From: Pseudoips prasinana
Taxonomy: Eukaryota > Arthropoda > Insecta > Lepidoptera > Nolidae
Direction of reading: 5' to 3'
Assembly: GCA_951640165.1 (NCBI GenBank)
Contig: OX621238.1
Location: 28,110,001-28,174,000 of the forward strand
DNA length: 64,000 nucleotides
The number at the start of each line of letters is the position of its first letter. The stretch's first letter is position 1. The position numbers were made by a program, and so were the translations under genes. The notes below the pieces were generated by a model. It was given only the letters and a program-made list of their open reading frames with translations, made no database searches and had not been told where the DNA came from. Below are positions 31,889-41,539 of this stretch, piece after piece.

Positions 31889-32698
31889 AACAGAATACCG
31901 CAGCTTCAATAATATTATGTTTGATGTGTATGAATACAATTACCAAAGATCAAAGAATGATTTTAGAAACGTCAGAGTTATATAACTTTAAAAAGATACT
32001 GATTGCCTTGGCATAAAAATTAAATCTGATCTCCACCGAAACCTGGTGGGAGCAATCTGAAAGGCATCCGATTCGAGGGCCTTTCCTATTTTTTAAGAAA
32101 ATTATAAAGAAATATCATCCGTTTTGTATGGGATTTTTATCAGGACCTAATATTTTTTTTCACCCGGTAACCCTGATTGAACAAGATAAAGCGTCTGAAC
32201 CTAACTGTTGTACCCAGCGCGAAGGTTTGGAATTGGGGAAAGAATGGAAGGAAAAACTTTACTTCATTAAAGCCGACGCGTAACCGTGAAACCTTCAATT
32301 TGGGAATTATCCTAAAACGACTGCTGAATTATTCAAACCTTGAATTATCGACGACGATCTTCAGAATACAGTGGATACCTATCTCCAAAGAGAATTATTT
32401 ATGGTAATGTGACTGACAGACAGTGGATATCTCTCTTTAACTTAGGTAGGTACATGAAATTTTAACTTTTTTGTGTTTTGTGTATTTATTTTTATGCAGA
32501 GGGCCAACATCTCTCGTTCTGTTGACAAGGAAAGTCGAAGAAAATGTATGTCTGATTAGGTTTTTTTTTTTTAATAACATTACCAAAGAATATTTACGCT
32601 TTTAGCGCAAGAGTAATAAGCTAAATGTTACAGTTTTTCGTGTAATAATTACTTATAGGCTAACAAAGCATGCGTATCAAATAAGCAATAATTAACTA
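31889..32698. other. AT-rich DNA, no gene seen
   Basis: A 76-codon plus ORF at 32177-32407 has no recognisable domain. A poly-T run at 32562-32572. Confidence 0.45.
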
Positions 32699-32966
32699 TC
32701 TATATATATAAAAATCAATGCCACTTTTCGTTGTAATGTTATAACTCAACAACGCCTTTACCGATTTGGCTAATTTTGGTCTTGAATTATTCGTGGAAGT
32801 CCAGGGAAGGTTTGTACGTAGAGAAAATTTTAAAAAAGTCTTGAAAAAGTGTAAAATTAACATCTTTTAGCAATTTAAAATATTTTTTTGTTTGAATAAA
32901 TGAACTTACTAATATTTTTTTTATAACTATGCCTTATACGTAGCGAAGCACGTACCGGGCCGCTAG
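32699..32966 (+). mobile_element. Helitron, different family (H2)
   Basis: 5' TC at 32699 then TATATATATAAAAATCAATG, text AACGCCTTTACCGATTTGGC, 3' ACGTACCGGGCCGCTAG before T. 5' TC, 3' CTAG and A/T insertion fit Helitrons, but the 3' tail differs from H1. Confidence 0.7.
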
Positions 32967-33153
32967 TACAATATACAATGAAATATACTCTAATATACAA
33001 TGAAAGTTGCCAAATACTTAACTAAGCTTAAACATATTACTTATATAAAATATATAGTTCTTAAAGCATTAACAATATTAAATAACAAAGACACTTAACA
33101 TTAATTATGATAAGTAATTGCAATTTATGAAACAACAGAATTTTATTTATTTA

Positions 33154-33734
33154 CTAGCTGTGCCTCGCGGTTTTACCCGCGTTAAATTTTATAAATTATC
33201 ATAGCTCCGCCCCCGTAAGTGATAGCATGATAATATGTAGCCTATATGTTGACCCGACCTCTTAGTAATATTCATGCAAAATTTTAAGTAAATCCATACA
33301 GTACTTATTGAGCTTAGGCCGGACATACATACAGACAAAAAGACAAAAATTCTAAAAACGATATTTTTGGCTTCGGTATCGACTGTAGATCACGCCCCAA
33401 ATATCCTTTAAAAAAAATATTCAATGTACAATTTTGACTTTCCTACGATTTTATTATATGTATAGATCATAGCTCCTCCGCCGTAAGTAATAGCGTGATA
33501 ATATGTAGCCTATATGTTGACCCGACCTCTTAGTAATATTCATGCAACTTTTAAAGTAAATCCATGCAGTACTTTTTGAGTTTAGCCCGGACATACATAC
33601 AGACACACAGACAAAAATTCTAGAAACTATATTTTTGGCTTCGATATCCATTGTAGATCACGCCCCAAGTATCCTTTTAAAAAAATATTCAATGTACAGT
33701 TTTGACTTTCCTACGATGTTATTGTATGTATAGA
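33154..33734 (-). mobile_element. Two Helitron H1 copies joined head to tail
   Basis: Minus strand. Copy A spans 33466-33154 with 5' TCTATACATATAATAAAATC and a complete 3' end (TAGCTG side at 33154). Copy B spans 33734-33467 with the same 5' end but stops inside the element (TAGCTCCTCCGCCGTA inverted), directly fused to the 5' TC of copy A, lacking its own CTAG. Confidence 0.8.
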
Positions 33735-34169
33735 TTACATTTGAGATTTTTTGTGAGTTACAATAATGTCAAGAGTATAACAATAGATTTTTAAGAATTA
33801 AGACAGGGTTATCTACTATTACTTAGTCTCTAATTAGGGACGACTAAATTTAGTCGAATCCAACGCATGTAAGCCTCAAGTTTGTCCGTTTAAAGCTAAG
33901 AAATCCCAATTAGTTGCGGCTTCACAACGGCAAAATACAGCATCACTAACTCTGACTAGACTTGCCTTAACGTGGTTATCTCCAATGATCCCCAAATCCA
34001 TAGTACAAATCAAACTGGCAACTAAAAATGTTCTAGATCTTAGTAAGCGGAGATAAGCAGTCAAAAATAGTACAGTTTAATAAAACTTCAATCCTCAAAA
34101 ACGAAATGAAAACGTTTCTTTATGGTTCTCAACACGTGTAAGTGGTCTGGCCTTAGAGTAAAGGCCTAC
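33735..34169. other. AT-rich DNA, no gene seen
   Basis: No coding character. 34140-34169 (GGCCTTAGAGTAAAGGCCTA) may belong to the neighbouring foldback element. Confidence 0.45.
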
Positions 34170-34446
34170 GCAGACCGGGACGGCATGGTAAGGGATTTTT
34201 CCGTGAATCAGCGCACACTAGCCGCTTAGATACCATTACCTATACCTACGGCATTAAAAGACGCGCCACAGGCTCCCATAGCGGGATGGGAGCCTGTGGC
34301 GCGTCTTTTAATGCCGTGGCATGAAAACCCCTTTCGATGCTGCGGCATCATTTTAAACATAGCAATTAATGCCGTATTTCTGTATCGATACGTTTGAATG
34401 TCCATTAGTAAAAATTTAAATCCCTTGCCATGCCGTCCCGGTCTGC
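34170..34446. mobile_element. Foldback MITE with nested hairpins (M3)
   Basis: Outer inverted ends 34170-34198 and 34418-34446 (GCAGACCGGGACGGCATGG start) match at 28 of 29. Inside, 34248-34279 and 34286-34317 are a perfect 32-bp inverted pair (ACGGCATTAAAAGACGCGCC start) around AGCGGG. GC-rich relative to surroundings; no ORF. GACGGCAT/GGCATGG motifs recur in both halves. Confidence 0.8.
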
Positions 34447-34987
34447 AGGAAACTATCAGACGAGCCTTATGCATTTGCGGAAAAAGTTGTATAAAAAAGT
34501 GGATTACAGTTTCGAACCACAATAGTATCAGGTTTAAGACAATAATGAATGTCACCCGGTGATGAAAGATTCAGGAGGACCTATATCCTCTTATATACTG
34601 CCGCAAAAAAAAAATCTATCTCCAAATCAATTTTAAATGAGGAATGACTAACATCTAACTCTTCGTGAAAATTGTACAAGGCCTGACAGAATTGCTCACT
34701 AACCAATAAGCCAATTATATTTTTTTTATTAAAAAGAGTAATTAAAAGCAACTGGGAATTACTTAGTCTGTAGATATTTAATCTTTGAAGGCTGCGAGAA
34801 GTTGAAAAACAATTCTATGAATTTAATGGAAATTTCAAATTTTCTTCCATGAAGATTATTTTGAAATATACGAAAATAAATCATAAAGGGTTGTAATTAA
34901 ACTAGAAGTTATACTCACTAAATAGTCAAATTGAGCGCCTCTTCTTTGCGCAAATAATCCCTGAAAATTATAACGATAACAATAATG
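34447..34987. other. AT-rich DNA, no gene seen
   Basis: No coding character or recognised repeat. Confidence 0.45.
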
Positions 34988-35225
34988 TAATATCTTAGTA
35001 CATTATTCACACACGGTCATCTTATCCCAAACTAATAAGAGCTTGTACTATGGAAACCAGATAAATGATATACTACATATACTTACTACTTTTGTAAATA
35101 CATAGATAATTACACCCAGACTCAGGATAAACAGATATGTTCATACACACAAATATCTGTCCTGGGTGGGAATCGAACCCACGACCCGCGTTGTGCAAAG
35201 CAAGCATTTACCAACCACGACACAT
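34988..35225 (-). mobile_element. SINE T2 copy
   Basis: Minus strand head with CGTGGTTGGTAAATGCTTGC and GTGGGTTCGATTCCCACCCA as B-box; body to TTGGGATAAGATGACCGTG. Confidence 0.8.
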
Positions 35226-35705
35226 AATATTTTTTTTTAATGAAATAAATATATGTATATTTTTATATATATATTGTAAATGGGCCTATTAATTTAATTT
35301 TAAGTGATACACGCAGATTAAAATAATGGTAAAAATAACTCATAGGCTAAAAACTTTTAAAACAACCCAAATACAATAAATCAAGTTTACACCTGTTAGA
35401 TAACAACAAGCTTCTATAATCCTAGGAAGTATATAAAAAAGTTCGCGAGATTGTTTAGTTCGATAGGAAGCACCAAACTGTTAAAAACTTGGAGGTTAAT
35501 CAAATTCTACATGAGTAAACTCAAGTTAGAAACCGACATTTCGGAGTTGCTAAGTCAAAAGGTATTGTGTTACATTACAAAAACGACCATTTTATTGCTG
35601 TTGAAAAAAAATGCAACCGAATTAATTTTTTTATAACAACCGATTTGATCATAATTTATACGGAAGTACTACTCGAAAGTATATAAATATATACAAATAT
35701 GTAAA
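35226..35705. other. AT-rich DNA, no gene seen
   Basis: Low-complexity T and (TA) runs near 35227-35275, otherwise featureless. Confidence 0.45.
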
Positions 35706-35993
35706 TCTTTACATATAATAAAATCGTAGGAAAGTCAAAACTGTACATTGAATATTTTTTTAAAAGGTAACTTGGTGCGTGATCTACAATCGATGTCGAA
35801 ACCAAAAATATAGTCTTTAGAATTTTTGTCTGTTTGTGATGTTGTGTTGTGTGATTTACTTCAAATTTTGCATGAATATTACTAAGAGGTCGGGTCAACA
35901 TATAGGCTACATATTATTTCGCTATCACCTTCGGGCTAGGAGCTAAGATAGTTTATAAAATTTAACGCGGGTAAAACTACGGGGCACAGCTAG
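35706..35993 (+). mobile_element. Helitron H1 copy
   Basis: 5' TC at 35706, CATATAATAAAATCGTAGG, 3' GGGGCACAGCTAG ending at 35993 before T. An internal stretch with the GTATGTCCGGGCTAAACTC block is replaced by GTGATGTTGTGTTGTGTG. Confidence 0.83.
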
Positions 35994-36110
35994 TGAATTA
36001 ATAAAAATATATGGTTCAGCAAAATCGGGTCACAAACTACGATTACGATCCTTCTTTTTGAAGTTGGTTATAATTACTTGAATTTTATATCATGTTACGA
36101 TGACATCAAA

Positions 36111-36279
36111 TCTACTATATAAAAATAAGTCGGGTTTTCCTTTCTGACGCTATAACTCCAGAATGCACGAACCGATTTCCACGGTTATGCATTCGTTGGA
36201 AAGGTCTCGGGCTCCGTGAGGTTTATAGCAAAGAAAATTTATAAAATTTAACGCGGGTAACACCGCGGGGCACAGCTAG
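36111..36279 (+). mobile_element. Helitron with H1 3' end and different body
   Basis: TCTACTATATAAAAA start, CTATAACTCCAGAATGCACG and CCGATTTCCACGGTTATGC body, then the H1-like end TTTAACGCGGGTAACACCGC and CACAGCTAG at 36279. Shows that the 3' end is shared between families. Confidence 0.78.
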
Positions 36280-36544
36280 TTACTTATAAAATTAAGAATA
36301 ATATGAATCGTATTTTGTCGTTAACATTCAGTCGTAATTCCAGCAAAGTGTCGCTCACTAATCAGATTTTGAGATGTCGTCTTCAATGAGAATAAGCAAC
36401 CAACGTCCTAACATTCTAGAAAAGTCTTTTACATTTCAAGATATTTCATGAATTGGATACAGACCTATTCATGATTTGATAGTTTATTTTGGTAACAAAA
36501 AAAGGTGTTTTGTTCAATATGGGTATATCTATATGTATATACAT

Positions 36545-36816
36545 ACATACATACATAGCCTAGCATACGCCTGTTTCCCAGAGGGGTAGGCAGAGACAAC
36601 GGATTTCCATTTGTCACGATCTTTGCATACTTCTTTTGCCTCGATTACTGTCATTGTATTCTTCATACATGCTCGCCGGTTTAGGGTACTTCTGACCTGC
36701 CCTTTCTTGAGAACATCTCCAATTTGGTCAGAGAATATTCGACGTGGTCTTCCCCTTCCGGTTGTCCCACTCAAACAGGCCAGGTATACTTCTTTTGTCA
36801 ATCTTCTTTCATTCAT
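36545..36816 (-). mobile_element. LINE C-terminal fragment L2, best copy
   Basis: Minus frame of 95 codons: [60 protein letters not shown] and [14 protein letters not shown] before a stop. The RGRPRR-x2-D/Q-hydrophobic pattern and terminal VVSAYPSG are C-terminal features of an RTE-like LINE. No polymerase region. Tail is (ATAC)n-like at 36536-36556 on the plus strand, the 3' end. Sister copies 4458 and 40618. Confidence 0.8.
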
Positions 36817-37348
36817 CCTTTCATATGTATATCTCGGTATGTTCCTACATACCGAGATGAATAGCAGTGATAATAGATGATAAATTTCATGCTGCAGTTC
36901 AAACGTGGTTTTCTTCTTTTACTAAGCTCTGTAACCGTAATAGCAAATGATTGTGCCTTTATACAAAAGCAACTATACTTTCAGTAGATCTAGGATGAAA
37001 CAAATTCCTTAAAGCGGCAATTAATTTTTAAGGGGATTCAATTAGTACCAGATTGCCTACACCATGTTCGGATTTCCCGCTAAATACAAAATCACATGGA
37101 TGCATCCAAGATCCAAGCACTAGCATTTGATAGATTACGCTAACCCGAACCCAATTAGCAGATAAGTTGATGAACTGAAGTAAACTGTGGTATAAGAACT
37201 TATGTGTTTTTATTACTAATTTTCAATGTGTTTCAATGAGTCAACAGATAGCAAGTCATCATCTGTTACAAAATGCCTAAAGGATTCGTTTTGTATAGAA
37301 CATTGGCCACAAACTGATATATCGTACAGACTGGGGTAACTGTAAACA
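36817..37348. other. AT-rich DNA; small hairpin
   Basis: Perfect 12-bp hairpin ATCTCGGTATGT / inverse at 36831-36858 with a TCCT loop, right at the 5' border of the L2 fragment. No gene seen. Confidence 0.5.
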
Positions 37349-37349
37349 T

Positions 37350-37982
37350 AAAAAATCGGCCAAGTGCGAGTCGGACTCGCCCATGAAGGGTTCCGTAGAA
37401 GCAAGTATTTCAGTTGATTAAATGAAAGTTAATTGCGGTTTACGATTTATGACAAATTAAAAAAAACTACTTAAGTACTAGATTTCGTTCAAACCAATTT
37501 TCGGTGGAAGTTTGCATGGTAATGTACATCATATATTTTTTTTAGTTTTATCATTCTCTTATTTTAGAAGTTACAGGGAGGGGGGACACTCATTATACCA
37601 CTTTAGAAGAGTCTCTCGCGCAAACTATTCAGTTTAGAAACGAATTATATTAGAAATATCAATATCATTTTTGAAAACCTATCCATAGACACCCCACATG
37701 TATGAGTACGATGAAAAAAAAATTGAGTTTCAGTTCTATGTATGGGGAACCCCCAAAATTATTGTTCTTTTTCTATTTTTGTGTGAAAATCTCAATGTGG
37801 TTCACAGAATACATCGACATATCAAGTTTCACCAGTACAGCTCTTATAGTTTCGGGAAAAGTGACTGTGACATACGGATGGACAGACATAAGGTTATAAG
37901 GCAGGAGGTGAGGTTACAGACATAAGGACATAAGGTCTATAAGATTTCCGTTTTTTGCCATTTGGCTACGGAACACTAAAAA
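37350..37982 (+). repeat. Dispersed repeat D1, full-length copy
   Basis: Runs from ATCGGCCAAGTGCGAGTCGG to GCCATTTGGCTACGGAACAC then TAAAAA. Near the ends GGGTTCCGTAG and CTACGGAAC mirror each other. Contains GTTTACGATTTATGAC and ACCAATTTTCGGTGG as in 52496-52974. Confidence 0.75.
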
Positions 37983-38594
37983 GGATCATTGACCTCGAAT
38001 TCCTTCCTTTACCCATGCCAACTTTTTATTGTACTCCAGAAAACTTTTTACTCCGTTCTAATTTAAAATTTTTAAAATAAACTCGTAGTCGTGCAAGGTA
38101 ACATAATAACTTAGTCAATAGCTCTAAATCATAAAAGTTTCTACATTCGAATTCCTTGCGATGCGACTCCTTCTTGGCCAGAAAGCATATTTCCTTGGAC
38201 GGAAACACTTTGATAAAAGTATTGAATACTAAGTTTTTATCTGAAGGTTTCTTTAACATCTTATTAAGGAGTTTCTAAGTGGAAGACTTCAGAAGAGTAG
38301 TGAAAAACTTGCAAATTGACCTAACTTTTAATAGAATGTACGCTGCACATTGAGGGTTTATATAATGAAGCTGCAACAAAATCAGTGTCAGTAGTAACTG
38401 AAGCAGCAATGTAATGAGTGCTTTGATATTTAGTTTGGCTTTGTGTATAGATGTTAAGACCACCACTTGGTTGTACGTAACTACACAATACAAAGAATGA
38501 CATTATTTTAGTCTTCAAGCAGTAAAAATAACAAGGTTTGTTTACAATAAATAATATATTTTCTGAGTGTACCTTGCTTCCACTACCTCGACGC
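37983..38594. other. AT-rich DNA, no gene seen
   Basis: Two minus ORFs (38026-38259, 38275-38493) have no recognisable domain. Confidence 0.45.
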
Positions 38595-38700
38595 CCCTGT
38601 GTTTCGTTATAATCCCCGCAAATAACAACTATTTGTGTGACCCGTAAATAATTGTTCTAAGTCTGTGTATGCTTTGTGTCTATTAATTGTCCTAGTTTAC
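38595..38700 (+). mobile_element. tRNA-like SINE fragment (family T4)
   Basis: ATAATCCCCGCAAATAACAA with CTATTTGTGTGACCC, AGTCTGTGTATGCTTTGTG; the same order occurs at 47584-47670 (GAGTTCGATGCCCCCACAGG, AGTCTGGGTGTGCTTTGTG). Confidence 0.55.
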
Positions 38701-38707
38701 TCAATTG

Positions 38708-38962
38708 CTGTGTGGTGACGACGCGCGAATATCAGACAGAATATCATCACCCCATCTCATCCTGTGGGGATCGTAGAAGTGTCTGCTAGAGGATGGGCAG
38801 CAGCGTCTCTCTGAGTACTATTACCATCATACTGCCATACTGCCATCGCCAACCCATCTGCCAAGCGTGGCGATTATGGCATATCCCCTCAAGATAATTC
38901 TTTGTAGTGGCCCTTATCCAGCAGTAGACTTTTTACAGCTGTTATGATGATGATGATGATGA
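38708..38962 (+). mobile_element. RTE-ended SINE SR, uninterrupted copy
   Basis: The cleanest SR unit: CTGTGTGGTGACGACG start, ATCATCACCCCATCTCATCC, GGATGGGCAGCAGCGTCTCT, CCATCGCCAACCCATCTGCC, AAGCGTGGCGATTATGG, then CCAGCAGTAGACTTTTTAC and a (GAT)n tail. About 255 bp. The 3' end resembles that of RTE at 43700-43760, consistent with RTE-driven mobilisation. Confidence 0.8.
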
Positions 38963-39100
38963 CTCAATTTGTATGTGAACTTTCCTAAATACATAACAAC
39001 AAGAACAAAATATTTCCTAAAAGAGGAATCATGAGGACCTGGGGTCCAGCAGCACATAGTTTTAGTAAAGAATTGTCCAGACGTCTTACTGAAAATTCGA

Positions 39101-39354
39101 GGCGCTCATAGCTAGAGGCTCACACCTGTCTGTAAGTGATTGGCGAGGTTAAGCAACTAGGCTCGCGGACGATAGATGAGTGACCGGCAAAGTAGTTTAA
39201 TTTGAGCGGCTCCGTTCGTTGGCGAGCACGTTAAGCTGTCGGTCCCGGTTGTAGCCAATAGGCAAAAGTCGTTAAGCCATGTCAGAGGCCTACTGGGCGG
39301 CTGGAACAAGTCTGACACCAGGGTTACCACCGCCCATACGATAAGTAAGTAAGT
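39101..39354 (+). mobile_element. 5S-derived SINE S5
   Basis: GGCGCTCATAGC start, GGTTAAGCAACTAGGCTCGC (A-box side), diverged C-box (GATAGATGAGTGACCGG), body and (GTAA)n tail at the 3' end. Confidence 0.82.
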
Positions 39355-39554
39355 ACTGAAACTTCGGGTGACCCAGGGTTTACCTGCCTGCGTATCGTCT
39401 TGCCTATACAACGAGGTAAGGTCGCCATCTTTTTGGGCATTTACCCGCGGATGGTGACTCGAATACAATTTTTTACTTGTTAACTGTAAATCCGTTTAAA
39501 GCGTACTTACATTATTAACCAAAGGGAACACTACAAAAGTATAATATTAATATT

Positions 39555-39665
39555 TTTGTAGAGGTAGGGCACAGCGTTCATTCCCTCAAAGAGCAGCCCG
39601 ACTGTGGAAGTACCTCCACCTTACATTCCTTAATAATAGCATTGATAATTTGATGTTGTGTTTCT
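39555..39665 (-). repeat. Repeat D3, copy 1
   Basis: Minus strand GGTGGAGGTACTTCCACAGT, CGGGCTGCTCTTTGAGGGAA and AACGCTGTGCCCTACC also occur at 63140-63240 (plus), where ~30 bp are inserted. Directly upstream of an L1 3' end, so may be part of the same LINE's UTR; not proven. Confidence 0.55.
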
Positions 39666-39679
39666 GAATGTGAGTAAGC

Positions 39680-39858
39680 TCGCCAGAGCTTATCGGGATG
39701 GGGGGTGGGGAGTCAGCAAAACTTATTTGTGGCCTCTTTTCAAGGCCGGCAACGCACTCACGACACCTCCGGTGTTGCGAGTGTCCATGGGCGGTGGTGA
39801 TCACTTACCAACAGATGACCCACTTGCTCGTTTGTCGTCCTGTTATATAAAAAAAAGA
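39680..39858 (+). mobile_element. LINE L1 3' end
   Basis: GCTCGCCAGAGCTTATCGGG, AAGGCCGGCAACGCACTCAC, GGCGGTGGTGATCACTTACC, GCTCGTTTGTCGTCC and an A-rich end. Antisense of this equals the 3' part of 18537-18680. Confidence 0.78.
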
Positions 39859-40208
39859 ATCAGTTTTAAAGTTACCGGCTAGGATTCAACATACGTACTA
39901 CATAATACTACTAGAAGCGTACTACGTGTACAATTTAACATGGCAGCCAAACATCGAATTAGCTTCGTAAACAACTACTAAAAAGTGGCATCAAAGCATT
40001 TTCCCCCATACGTGTCACATCGTTACGAGCTGAAACAAAGGTGGCCCTTTGAGGCGCGACATTATAACGAAACAAATCTGACTCCTTTGTTGCAAACTAT
40101 AGGGATAAATGTCACCAACATACCTTCACCCGCGGGCGAACATATCCAATGTCAGACTACCAAACAGGGTAGCCAAGTACAACATAATATTATACATGCC
40201 TACAGTGT

Positions 40209-40535
40209 AGCAAGGAAGCCTCGTTGATGTAGCGGTAGCGTGTTTAACCGCAGATAATGAGGTCCTGGGTTCAAATCCCGTGTCGGGCCGAAAATTTATT
40301 TTGGGATTTTTCCGTAAAGAAAAGTTCTCAGTATCAGCCCGAAGTCTGGGAGTTGGCGGTACAATGCCCCCCTTGCCTCTTTCCGGTCGTGTCGCTAGTC
40401 GTTCCATCGGCTCATGAAAGTGATGGATAGAAAGTGCCTGTGTTTGCGCTCACGCTTGAACGAAAATCACTAAACGATTCGATCTGTCCTGCGCAGTTGG
40501 CTAGTCTCCATTGAGGCCGAAAGCCGAGACCGAAG
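40209..40535 (+). mobile_element. SINE T1, full-length sense copy
   Basis: Head: AAGCCTCGTTGATGTAGCGG, TAGCGTGTTTAACCGCAGAT, TCCTGGGTTCAAATCCCGTG (B-box). Body: CTCAGTATCAGCCCGAAGTC to AAAGTGCCTGTGTTTGCGC. The 3' end is altered at 40470-40540 (an AACGAAAATCACTAAACG segment, then CTAGTCTCCATTGAGGCCG). Best reference for T1 orientation. Confidence 0.83.
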
Positions 40536-40617
40536 GTCAAAAGTCTATGGTTTAGAATCGTATTAAAAGGTTTCCGACCCAAATCTAATTTTTTTACTTA
40601 CAATATTGCAAAATATA

Positions 40618-40825
40618 CATACATACATAGACTCACGCCTGTTTCCCAGAGGGGTAGGCAGAGACAACGGATTTCCATTTGTCACGATCTTTTCACAAGT
40701 CTTTTGCCTCCATTACTGTCATTATATTCTTCATACATACTCGCCGGTTTAGGGTACTTCTGACCTGCCCTTTCTTGAGAACGTCTCCGATTTGGTCAGA
40801 GAATGTTCGACGAGGTCTTGCAAAA
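40618..40825 (-). mobile_element. LINE L2 C-terminal fragment
   Basis: Same text as 36545-36750 minus (GATTTGGTCAGAGAATGTTC, GCCCTTTCTTGAGAACGTC on plus), truncated on the right at 40820 and preceded by an (ATAC)n tail. The plus-strand ORF over it is a shadow. Confidence 0.72.
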
Positions 40826-41142
40826 TATATTGTAGAAAATATGTCATGCCTTATGACCTGTCCTTGTTATATTCGTAATAAAACTTGTTCACGAGATAGG
40901 TTGAACCCTGGAGAAGGAAGGACTAATCTTGATCCTACTGCTGGCACAAGATCTCCACGGGCGGAAAGATAAAGTATATAGAGGTATAAAAAGTAGGCGC
41001 AGAAGTTAGGGTTTGCGAACGGTTTAAGTATTTGTTGTATAGACAGCACCGCTATTCCCATTGCCTGTAGATAATAGGGTGATCTGACAGGTGTTGAATT
41101 TACTAAAGATAGCTATAGACTCAACTATTAATATTCAGCTGC

Positions 41143-41262
41143 AGGTTGTCTGAAAGAGATCACATTTTAGTGATAAGACCGCCAATTGTACTGTTCTCTC
41201 TAATTTGCATTGTTCTTGTACTGATTAATATTTTGGTGTACCATAAAGAATTTAATATAATT
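41143..41262 (+). mobile_element. Retroelement 3' end L6, copy 2
   Basis: AGGTTGTCTGAAAGAGATCA, TGATAAGACCGCC and TTTTGGTGTACCATAAAGAA; same as 25087-25192. Confidence 0.68.
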
Positions 41263-41274
41263 AACATTGATCAT

Positions 41275-41395
41275 TGACACTTCACGTGACCAGAAGGCTG
41301 GCCTTTATTTTGGTCAAAGAATCAGTATTGCCATACAACGTGGCAATGCTGCCAGTCTTCTGGGTACGTTCCTCGACAACGATGAGGATTTTTTT
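41275..41395 (+). pseudogene. Coding remnant L7, better copy
   Basis: The plus frame reads DQKAGLYFGQRISIAIQRGN, AASLLGTFLDNDEDFF then a stop, preceded by LIIDTSR. It looks like the conserved C-terminus of a multicopy protein, followed by a TTTAATG..rich UTR; the same text, deleted, is at 28940-29050. From memory such tails occur in many predicted lepidopteran proteins of transposon origin, but I cannot name the family. Confidence 0.5.
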
Positions 41396-41539
41396 TGACG
41401 CTGTTTAGATTTAGTTAATTTATATCTATGTAGGTTTAATGTAGTTTTAAATTTTTACTTATTATAGTACCTAATAGGTAATATATCTTTAGGAACTATT
41501 AATTTATAATGTTATTTATAAATAAATAATATCTTTGGT

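Noticed and set aside
31565..31939. 124-codon minus ORF (and similar ones at 39157 and 44092)
   Set aside because: All are the antisense or sense of the 5S-derived SINE body; the same peptide text recurs wherever the SINE does.
36611..36880. 89-codon plus-strand ORF and its relative at 40679-40972
   Set aside because: Antisense shadow of LINE L2; the minus frame carries the recognisable protein text.
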